This document shows, one piece after another, positions 55,877-64,000 of a DNA stretch of 64,000 bases. The stretch is taken from contig NC_052355.1 in assembly GCF_009727055.1 (NCBI RefSeq), forward strand, positions 5,336,542-5,400,541. The letters run 5' to 3'. The stretch comes from Benincasa hispida (lineage: Eukaryota > Streptophyta > Magnoliopsida > Cucurbitales > Cucurbitaceae). Under the pieces are notes generated by a model. The model saw only the letters and a program-made list of their open reading frames with translations. It was not told the origin of the DNA and did not search any database. Every line of letters begins with the position of its first letter. The stretch's first letter is position 1. A program made the position numbers and the translations under genes.

Positions 55877-56551
55877 ATGTGCATCGATTTTCAAAAGCTC
55901 AATGAGGTAACTAAAAAAGACCACTTTCCTATCCCTTTTCTCGATCAGATGGGGGAACGACTTGCCGAAAAATCGTTCTTTTGTTTTCTTGTTGGGTTCT
56001 CTGGATTCTACCAAATCTCAATCGGCCAAGAAAACCATGAAAAGAATACCTTCACTTGTTTTTATGGGACTTACGACTTGAAGAGGATGCCACTTGGGCT
56101 TTGCAATGCCCCAGGTATGTTCCAAAGTTGTATGATGAGTATTTTTTCTGATTTCATAGGAAGGTGCATAGAGGTATTCATGGATGATTTTATAGTTTAT
56201 GGAGAATCTTTCGATGATTGTTTGCATAATCTTGGTCTATTATTAAAACATTGCATTGAGACTAATCTTGTGTTGAATTATGAAAAGTATCACTTTATGG
56301 CTTCTCACAGGATTGTTTTAGGACATTTAGTTTCTGTAAGGGCGATTGAGGTAGACAAGGCTAAGCCAGATGTTATTGCTAACCTCTCCTATCCTACGTG
56401 TGTTATGGACATTAATTCTTTTCTTGGTAGCGCAGGTTTTTACAAGTGTTTCGTCAAGGATTTTTCAAAGTTGGCATTACAACTATCAAGTTGCAGAAGG
56501 ATGTTCCTTTTAATTTTGACTAGAAATGTCAGGATGCATTTGACATTTTGA
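55877..56551 (+). pseudogene. Ty3/gypsy reverse transcriptase, inactivated
   Basis: Order of RT motifs: MCIDFQKLNEVTKKDHFPIP, FCFLVGFSGFYQISI, FTCFYGTYDLKRMPLGLCNA, then VFMDDFIVYG with the catalytic FMDD, VLNYEKYHFM and FLGSAGFYKCFVKDFSKLA. The motif A aspartate, normally FLDGYSG, is Val here (FLVGFSG), so the enzyme would be dead even apart from frameshifts. The RT copies the element's RNA into DNA. RNase H follows in another frame from 56552. Confidence 0.85.
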
Positions 56552-57002
56552 AAGAAAAGTTGACCACCACCCCAATTCTGCAACCTCCACGATGGGACGT
56601 AACGTTCGAGATCATGTGTGATGCTAGTAATCTAGCAGTGGGAGCGGTCCTAGGATAGCGGGTCGAAAAGAAAATTCACGTTATATGCTTTGTATCAAGG
56701 ACCCTAAATCCTACCCAGATAAACTACACCACGACTGAGAAAGAATTTATGGCTATTGTTTTTGCTATAGATAAATTTCGTTCTTACATTCTTGGCTTTC
56801 CTATTACTATTTTTACTGATCATTCTAATTTAGGTACCTTATGACCAAGAAAAAGTTGAAGCCCCGTTTTGTGCATTGGATGTTTCTTCTTCAAGAATTC
56901 AACATGACTATCAAGGATATGAAGGGAGTACAAAACTTGGTGGCAGACCACTTAAGAAGGATTGCGAATAGGAGGACCCTACACCTTTAAGAGAGGTTTT
57001 CG
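56552..57002 (+). pseudogene. Ty3/gypsy RNase H, fragment
   Basis: CQDAFDILKEKLTTTPILQP, FEIMCDASNLAVGAVLG, VICFVSRTLNPTQINYTTTE and KEFMAIVFAIDKFRSYILGF are readable up to FTDHSNLGTL, with an in-frame stop after AVGAVLG and frameshifts after GTL. The catalytic Asp of MCDAS is kept. Confidence 0.8.
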
Positions 57003-57914
57003 GTGACAAGTTCCTATTCCATATTACCACGCCCATGCCATGATGCTAACATGGTAAATTTCCTGGTTAATGGTAAGTTCCTCTATGATATGTCTAGTTC
57101 CAGGATGGCCAAACTGAGGAGTGATTCAAAATATTTTGTTTGGGACCCGCCATACCTTTGGAAGATTTTTTCTGACCAAATCGTTAAAAGATGTGTCCCG
57201 GACTGAGCAGTTTGAGTCTGTACTTTCATTCTATCATGAGATGGCTTGTGGGGGGCATTTTAGCCCTAGGAGGACTGCTAGGAATGTTTCGGATAGTGGG
57301 TTGATCTGGAAATCTCTGTTTGCTAACTGTTTTTCATTTTGTAAATCCTTTGAGAGATGTTAGAGCTTAGATTCTTTGTCTAGGAGAAACGAGATGCCAC
57401 TTAATTCTATCCTTGTGTGTGAGATTTTTTATGTTTGGGGCATGGATTTCAAGGGACCCTTTCTTCTTCATATGGTTACTTGTATATTCTTTTGGGAGTG
57501 GATTATGTGTCGAAGTGGGCTGAGGCTATTCCCACTATAACTAACAATGCTGCCATTGTTTTAGTATTCATAAGAGCAAACATCTTTTCTAGGTTTGGCA
57601 TACCTCGAGCCATAATTAGTGATCAAGGTACATACTTTTGCAATCGGACCATCGTGGTGCTCATGATGAAGTATGGAGTTCACAATCGGGTTGTCACTCC
57701 ATACCATCTTCAACCACCCGACATGCCCGCTAAGGCTAGAAATTTTCAACTTGAGGAGGTTAAGATAGTTTATCTTGCGAGAAACATACTGTCAAGTCCA
57801 GTAAAAGAAAGATTTGGAGAACACGCACCTTGCACGGTGTCTTTGCTTACCAGAGACTTAGCTTTTCAAAATCCTATTGGAACAATTGCCCCTTCAAGGC
57901 TTTGTCTATTGGCA
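57003..57914 (+). pseudogene. Ty3/gypsy integrase, fragment
   Basis: ANMVNFLVNG and LRSDSKYFVWDPPYLWKIFS lead to the HHCC zinc finger: HEMACGGHFSPRRTARNV and FCKSFERC, in which one Cys of the usual CERC pair is Phe. The catalytic core follows: [10 protein letters not shown] (first Asp), a frameshift near 57463, [15 protein letters not shown], and FGIPRAIISDQGTYFCN (second Asp). After TPYHLQ the frames shift again, but LRLEIFNLRRLR, ILRETYCQV and AFQNPIGTIAPSRL remain. It ends where an opposite-strand integrase begins (about 57915). Confidence 0.8.
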
Positions 57915-58800
57915 AGGGGAGTGCCAAAACGAGTGAAAAAATGGTTTTTCTTCAGGAATTGGGAGACTACCGCGCATCGCTTGTGGCGCATCCACTGCCT
58001 CTACCCACTTGGAGTACATAATCAACGGTAATAAAAATATAATGTTTTACCATTCGAGGAGGGAATGGTCCCATGAAATCAATACCCCATACGTGAACAA
58101 TTCAAGCTCTCAAGTATGGTGTCATTGGCATTGCATGTTTCCATGAAATTTACCTGTGCGTTGGCACGATCACACTTCATTGTTAGTCACTGCATCCTTA
58201 AAATGTGGCCAAAAGAATCACTATGTAAAACCTTGGCTGCAGTGCGTTCCCCGCAAAGTGCCCACCATATAGTGTATCATTGCATTGGATAAGTATGCGT
58301 TGTTGAGCAGCATTTGGTACGCATAGCTCTGCTAATATAGCATCTATTGGTATTGCATTCATGTTTGAGCTTCTCTGTTGTGTAGGTAAAATCTTTAGGA
58401 AAATTGATCACAAACCAGATTATTGCATTATGTCTGCATACCAGGCAATTCTTCAATATGGAAAAAGCTGCTCATCCGGGAACACCCACTCACTATGATT
58501 CGTTGCAGTCCAAACTTCAGGTTTTCCAAGTCTAGACAAACCCGTGATTCGCAACTTGGTTCTCTGTCGCCCTTCCTGGTAATTTATTCTATAGTCAAAT
58601 TTATTGAAGAGAGAGGAAAACCTCACCTGATCACCTCTTTTGCATCCTTCTTTGTTCATTAAAGTATTATGCTTGCCGAGGATCTTCGTGGAATGAGTAC
58701 TTTGTTCCCCAACAAGATATGTCGAAATTTTTCCAATGCCAAAAAATTACCGCCAGAGCTCTTTCTCTGTGTGGTATGTAATTTTTCTTGAGAGATTTAA
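57915..58800 (-). pseudogene. Second Ty3/gypsy RNase H-integrase fragment, opposite strand
   Basis: Read on the minus strand from 58800: REKELWR and ALEKFRHILLG (RNase H), TKKDAKEVIR, NKFDYRINYQEGRQRTKLRI, TGLSRLGKPEVWTATNHSEW, then integrase: NDTLYGGHFAGN (HxxxxH part of the zinc finger), SFWPHFKDAVT, CDRANAQ..., VWGIDFMGPFPPRMVKHYIF (first catalytic Asp), VDYVLQVGRGSGC, and FLKKNHFFTRFGTPLAN at 57915-57970. Many frameshifts. It is a different gypsy copy from 54459-57914 and meets it tail to tail. Confidence 0.75.
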
Positions 58801-58879
58801 TGTTTTACTTGCATATTGCGATGAAAAGATGCAAGATTGTTTTTCTCTGTTCCCCTTCAAAGCTCTTTCTCTGTGCTTG

Positions 58880-58993
58880 CGTTATTAATTATTATTCTTA
58901 TTGGTATTATTATTTATTATATTATTAATAATAAATAATTAATAATAAAATTAATAATATAATAATTAAAAAAAAAAAAAAAAAAAAAAAAAA
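58880..58993. repeat. AT-rich low-complexity run ending in poly-A
   Basis: Short attatt/aataat words from 58885, then about 26 A residues at 58968-58993, immediately before the coding part of element B. It marks a breakpoint, and such runs are prone to assembly error. Confidence 0.85.
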
Positions 58994-58994
58994 T

Positions 58995-60230
58995 TTGGTG
59001 CCGCAAGTAGTGCGAGACTTCTACAGAGGGCATCTACACGAAAACAGGGATGTGGTGACCTTCAAAGGAGAAATGGTGTTCTTCAGCGGAAGGGACATCA
59101 ACAAGATATATCAAATGAAGGTCAACCCTGATGCACTAGGGAACAAAATTATTGATGACCCCACGGAGAAGCAGATGAATGACGCATTGCGAGTATTAAC
59201 GCAATCGGGCACGAAGTGGTTGGTTTCACTCAAAGGCATCCGCACCTTGGAATCCAAGTCCTTGCTTTCGGAGGGAAGGCTTTAGGTCTACTTGGTCAAG
59301 AAGTGGCTGATCCCAATAATGCACGACAGGTCGATATCAAAGGATCGAGTCATGGCCGCGTACTACATTCCATGCGATATTCCAATCGACGTAGGGCGGT
59401 TGATCGCAGGGCAACTCAGATCACTGATGGGGCACATCCGAGGGTAGTACTTCTTTCCATGGATCGTTTCAAGTCTGTGCCTGTCAATGGGCATAGGCAT
59501 TGATGAGGAACCCACGCCTGAAGTCCACGGCCTCATCAACATCAAGATCTTGAGGATGCTCCTCAAAGACTCCCCACACTGTCCCAAGCTACCTATAAAG
59601 AGGCCCGCAATCGACTTGAATGCGCCACAAGAACCCAGGACCAAAAGACAATGCAGAGAAGACAAGGGAAAAGAAAAGGTCCAAGAGTCACCAATGCAAG
59701 ATCCAGAACTTGTGGACCCTCTTCCTTTAGTCATTCACCCTCCAAGCCCCCTAAGCCCACCTGAACAACCATCTTCTCCACTCCATGAACATTTTACCAA
59801 CCTCCTTCTTATCCCAACTTCTCCAACTGCTTACACAGTAGCCCCAACTTCACTTTCAGCATCATCACCGCAACCCTCCATTCCACCACCGCATGTTGAT
59901 GACCCACACGATTTGGGTGAAGGCACCTCTGCCCATCCCCAAAACGATGTTGGCAAGACATCGCAGGAAAAACCCTCCATCACCTCCATGGCTGCTGAGT
60001 TAGCAGAAATGTGATCCCTCTTCTCTCAGCAACAACAACTTCTCGCTCAACAACAAAACTTCCTCAACCAGAGATTTGAAGTGGCAATGGAGCGAATTGA
60101 TGATATTCAGCGCAGTGCTGCCACATCAAGGGAGGCGCTGATCAACATGTAATGCAGTATTCATAAAACCCATCTGCACTAGAGATGGATTGCGAAACGC
60201 AACCAAGAGTACTTCAACTTTCTCACTGCA
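58995..60230 (+). pseudogene. Gag-like protein of element B, C-terminal part, broken
   Basis: VPQVVRDFYRGHLHENRDVV, GRDINKIYQMKVNPDALGNK and SLKGIRTLESKSLLSEGRL are followed after a stop and frameshift (about 59285) by YLVKKWLIPIMHDRS, CDIPIDVGRLIAGQL, YFFPWIVSSLCLSMGIGIDE and LRMLLKDSPHCPKLP. This matches the domain of element A motif by motif. A charged stretch (KRQCREDKGKEKVQE) and a Pro/Ser-rich tail end near EKPSITSMAAELAEM (60014), with remnants of a further helical tail (QQQQLLAQQQNFLNQ). No enzyme motif is present. The domain resembles the plant transposon family PF20167. Its function is unknown to me. Confidence 0.65.
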
Positions 60231-61514
60231 TAACTTCATGATTCGATGGTGCCTCCGAATCTAAGGCAGCACCTGATTTTTGAAGACGTTCCTTTTGCAT
60301 CACCTCAACAGCCTCCTCCAGATCCTCCTGCCCCTCTACATTGATCTTTACATTTTTTTTTTATTTTATGTGGCCAATTAATATTCTGTATTCAATTCAT
60401 TATTTTTTTTATAAGTTAATCAAAATTCTTGGACTTTTGTACAGGCAACAAAATTTTTGTATTGCGTTCATTTATACTTATTCATATACTTTGTTAATAT
60501 TCAATACAACTGAGTACATATTCACTCTTCTTTTTGCCTGTGCCTTTTTCTTTATCATCCTTTGTCAATTGTTTGCAATGTTCTTAATCTTCTATTTCTG
60601 CGTTCCTCATTGCGTTGCTATGATATATTATATGTCTATACTTAGAAACATTTCCCATACTTTGTAAATTCTGACTAACACTTAGTTAATTCTTAGTTTA
60701 GCAGATTTTACCTTTTATCTTTCAAAGTTCTGCTCAAACCTTCTTTTTGAAATTTTTCTTCTAAGTGTTTGTCTAGTCTATCCAAACAACGCAATGAGGA
60801 CCTTGCTCATCTTTAAATTTGGGGGCGAGGAAGGTCTGAGCAGATGAGATTAAGAATATGCAGTCATTAAGAAAATGCGTTCATTTTCTGTCAAAAAGAA
60901 ATATATATTATACAAAACTCCAATGTCAGCGCAAGGGAAAACCTCAAAAATGTTCCCAACCTGATAAGAGTTTCGTTGTGAAAGAAGCCTGCTCGTAGTT
61001 GGATATTCATATGACACCCGTAAAAGCAAGCCAACACGAAGGCGGGTTTCCAAGGACAATACAATATGAAAAGAAACAAAAAGGAAAATAGAAGAATGCA
61101 AGAGATAACTCCTCTGAATATCATAAGTTAAAGTTGAGATTGACACGCAACCGCAGTTGGATGTTCGCATGACACCCGTGGGAACAAACCAAAACGAAGA
61201 GTGTAACCATGACCAACAATCTCTAAAAAATGACGCAAAGTTTTGACCACTGCATATAGATGCGTCAAGTTGTTTTGACAAAGAAGAGATAAACATTCTA
61301 TTTTAAAACTAGAAAAGCATCTTTGAGTAGAATTTTGTTATATAGAAGAATAAAGTAGGGCATTGCTAGAATTTGCAAGGATAGAAGGAAATTGCAATGT
61401 CAAGTAATGTGCCTAAGTGTAACATTCAGAGAAACCAATCATCGCAGAAATATAGGATAGGAATTTAGCATTATTGCCTTAGTAGAAGATATGCTTGAGG
61501 ACAAGCATATATCC
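60231..61514 (+). other. 3' noncoding region of element B
   Basis: AT-rich, no gene. Two 39-base direct repeats with gacacccgt lie at 60996-61034 and 61154-61192, matching the pair in element A. A partial second purine tract, aaatttgggggcgagg, is at 60815-60830. Confidence 0.6.
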
Positions 61515-61527
61515 AAATTTGGGGGTG
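61515..61527 (+). other. Polypurine tract of element B
   Basis: AAATTTGGGGGTG directly before the LTR, identical to element A. Confidence 0.8.
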
Positions 61528-63420
61528 TGATAACTTGTAGAAATACAAGTTATTTATGCTGCCTTATCTAGATATTGCGGCCAAAAGATAGTGAATATGC
61601 GTCGATTGTATGAAAATTAGATCAGAAATACAATAATTATAAATATCGCAATTACACCCACTAACATCATTAAAATGGAAGAAAAGGATATTTCTATTCT
61701 GTTTTGCGGGAAACCAAGTCACCGCTTGCGAGTAAGGCTCAAGACGAACTGAACAACACATCTCCATCGCATTGCGCCTGTCAATCAACAATGAAGAGAC
61801 GATCAACACAATGACGGCGCAATGCGATAGTCGATCCAGAGCTGAACTTCAACTGCATGCGGTTATAAAAGCAACACGGATGTAAGCACCCAATCGAAAG
61901 ATGCTTCTGAGCAACGCAAACACGGAGGATTGCGACATGTGTACAACTAACGATTGTGCAGATTCTACGGTCTGATTGCATAACAGAAGGAATAATTGTC
62001 CCACCATCTTCGGAATTTCCATAACAAAAAGTGGGGACCACGAGCCAAGATTTAAAGCCTTTCATCTATAAATAACCCCATAGACTTCAGTGAAAAATAT
62101 ACTTGATACGAGGGCTAATTGATGCTAGATTGTTGAGAGAAAGGTTGAGCTAAGTGTTGAACTAAAGAAATCCGAGAAGAAGAAGAGACAAGGCCGAGAG
62201 GTGAGTCTCAACACAATTCTGCCAAATCCCCACCGTGAAGCTCTATGCTCAAATCCCTACTACCGGTTAAGCAAGCCTGAGAGAGAAGCTCATCCTTCCG
62301 TTCGATCCATCCACACCGGCAAGCAAATCTCCATCCAGATCGGCGCCAAGATGTTGGCGCTTATTTGTATTTGTTTCTAACTCTATTCATCACTGTATTT
62401 CATCCTCTTAGTCTCTTCATTCACGAATCATGTATTAGACGCTAAATAGATTTATTGAATGTCTCGATCATTTCCATTTTCACTTCTCTATCTATTTCCA
62501 TTCTACCATTAATCGCTTTCTTCATGAAGTCTTCTTAATCCCCTAGTAGTTAATATGGATTAAACAAGTAAATTAAGCTGTGTTAAAGAAATAAATGCGT
62601 TTAGCTAAGGCATGCTAGACGGCATCTTCACCTGTGAGAGCAGAAGTGNNNNNNNNNNNNNNNNNNNNTAACAAAAGCGAGTAGTACTTCCAGAGATGGA
62701 AGCAACCTTGCGTTCATTACGTTCGTCTCTGTTTCACCACAGACATGTGGGAACGTGGCCGATCACCAAAAGGTGTACGCCAAGGGAAAAACGAAACCAT
62801 ACTTATAACTTTTAACGCAATTAAGAACTTGCGATGTTTATATTAGTTATCTTTTCTTTTTTTTGCTTCGTACATAAGACTTGCCGCCGCATTACACGAT
62901 CTTTGTATACTCTTAACAGCCAGCCTTGACTTCAGTATATTGTATCATGAAACCTGTATCTTGTATCATCTTAGCTTAGGTTTATTTTATTGCACTTTAT
63001 TTTATTATCGCATTTTACTGTTTTCTTTACTTTATCACAATTTTAAATACTTGTACACAAAACACTTTTATAAATTGAAAAACCCCTGGTCGTATGTATC
63101 ACAAACATAACACAATAACCTAAATAATCCCTGTGTTCGACCTCAGATCACACCAAGAAACTTGCGGTGGAATTATACTTGGTTCCAGCGCAAGGAAACT
63201 TGTGACAACGCACAACATGCTACAAGAACATCCATTAAAACGCATATCTAGAAGTAGTATCGCATAAATTGAATCAAGTTAGGTCATCATTGTATATCTT
63301 TGGACTTGCATCTTGCGTGCATTACATAGCTTTTGCCGTTGCAAGTTTATGGCAACATGAGCTTGTAGCACATCATCTAAGCATCGCATCAAATTCCATG
63401 TCATCATTATCTCAAAGCTC
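61528..63420 (+). mobile_element. 3' LTR of element B
   Basis: Starts with the 10-base hairpin (ATAACTTGTA, GAAA, TACAAGTTAT). TATAAAT at 62067-62073 in ttcatctataaataacccc is the likely promoter. The segment gcatcttcacctgtgagagc before the N gap and aacgcaaggttgcttccat after it match the element A 5' LTR on the opposite strand. The end is approximate. Confidence 0.7.
62649..62668. other. Assembly gap of 20 N
   Basis: Inside the element B LTR. The element A 5' LTR has about 43 bases at the equivalent place (around 30109-30151), so the gap size is probably a placeholder. Confidence 0.9.
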
Positions 63421-64000
63421 AAAATTAATCATTCCACCGAAGATGAGCGATCCTGGGAGCTTTATTATTCCTTGCTCCATAGGAGGACTGTACATCGGGC
63501 AAGCCCTGTGTGACCTGGGAGCCAGCATAAATTTGATGCTTCTGTTAATCTTTAGACAGCTGAACATTGGGCAACTTGTGCCCACAATAGTGACTCTTCA
63601 ATTGGTCGATAGATCTTTGGTGCATCCAGAGAGAAAGGTGAAGGATATGTTGATAACGATTGATAAGTTTATCCTACCAGCCAACTTCATCATATTGGAC
63701 TATGAGGCCGACAAAGATGTGCCAATCATTCTGGGCGACCTTTTCTATCAACAGATTATGCTTAAATTGATGTGCATAAAGGGGAAATCACTTTGAGCAT
63801 CAACGGACAGAAGCTCAAGTTTAACATAATTCGTGCCATGAAGTTTCTGGATGAAGAAAACCTGCATGACTCAGTTGATGACCGTAATGTGATTGAAGAA
63901 GAAAAGTTTGATGAAGAAAATGAAGAAGAGGATGCCAGCGCATTCGTTGCTGCATATAATGCGATCATAACAAAAACAAGCAAGGAAGAAGAAATGATCG
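63420..64000 (+). pseudogene. Ty3/gypsy (Athila-type) protease fragment, runs off the window
   Basis: KLIIPPKMSDPGSFIIPCSI, GQALCDLGASINLM (DLGA active site), TIVTLQLVDRSLVHPERKVK, FILPANFIILDYEADKDVPI and ILGDLF, then a frameshift near 63738 and HKGEITLSINGQKLKFNIIR, AMKFLDEENLHDSVDD, and an acidic stretch (EEEKFDEENEEEDASAF). The usual GRPFL motif has been disrupted (GDLF) and a stop follows. The residues upstream of about 63420 in the same frame belong to the element B LTR. The beginning of the gypsy gene is missing and the rest lies outside the window. Confidence 0.8.

Larger units (their letters stand above)
58994..63420 (+). mobile_element. Element B: 5'-truncated relative of element A
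   Basis: Plus-strand element with the second half of the Gag-like gene, a 3' noncoding region, the purine tract AAATTTGGGGGTG (61515-61527) and an LTR that starts TGATAACTTGTAGAAATACA at 61528. The 5' LTR, primer site and coiled-coil part are missing; the poly-A run at 58993 marks the break. The right end of the LTR is unclear because its last 200 bases differ from element A. It lies between gcaacatgagcttgtag (63352) and the protease fragment (about 63420). Confidence 0.75.

Noticed and set aside
59363..59734. Minus-strand 123-codon ORF opposite element B
   Set aside because: It is antisense to the Gag-like domain, which has matching counterparts in element A; the antisense frame has no support.
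63269..63419. ATG at 63269 as start of the protease protein
   Set aside because: This part aligns with the LTR end of element A (gcaacatgagcttgta) and not with Athila proteins; gypsy homology begins near 63420.

Overview
This is a plant nuclear window, from a dicot and probably a cucurbit. The support is an intronless PR-1 gene, a plant tRNA-Gly(GCC)-like gene, very AT-rich DNA packed with Ty1/copia and Ty3/gypsy retrotransposons, and small attagtgatagactt-type repeats of a kind I associate with cucurbit DNA. The family assignment is an impression from repeat sequences and was not tested. There is one convincing intact protein gene, the PR-1-like gene at 14315-14812. Nearly everything else is transposon sequence in several layers of insertion. 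|| Layout. 1-763 is plain AT-rich DNA. 764-13040 and 43667-52867 are two diverged copies, in the same orientation, of one block: an unknown 70-residue ORF, copia-type LTR pieces (called LTR-1 and LTR-2b here), a minus-strand gypsy element, and a copia RNase H tail. In the first copy the gypsy element still has both LTRs; in the second it is a solo LTR at the same insertion site. 13041-13800 is a GC-rich unclassified stretch and 13960-14964 is the PR-1 locus. From 16811 to 42630 lies a nest. One old minus-strand copia element (gag, protease, GAG-pre-integrase, integrase/RT, RNase H, PPT, 3' LTR) is spread over 18818-42630 and is split by at least four later insertions: element A at 22706-31287, an LTR-2 element at 32791-36844, an LTR-2 LTR at 36988-38930, and a solo LTR-1 at 39696-41735. 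42631-43575 is AT-rich DNA, and a decayed tRNA-Gly at 43576-43646 sits at the left edge of the second block copy. 54459-58800 holds two gypsy pol fragments in opposite orientation that meet near 57915. 58994 to about 63420 is element B, a relative of element A on the plus strand, followed by an Athila-type protease fragment that runs off the window. || Elements A and B are the best candidate for something little described. They have LTRs, a tRNA-Asp-like primer site and a purine tract, and the only recognisable coding remnant is a Lys/Glu-rich Gag-like protein joined to a domain resembling the 'putative plant transposon protein' family. No reverse transcriptase or integrase could be seen, so they look non-autonomous. 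|| Assembly quality matters here. Four perfect or near-perfect Nextera mate-pair junction adapters (two 19-base Tn5 mosaic ends in inverted orientation) are embedded at 13621, 47388, 47536 and 47758, and there are N gaps at 5040-5230 and 62649-62668. Joins at these places are not biological. Family names rest on motifs read by eye, without database searches.
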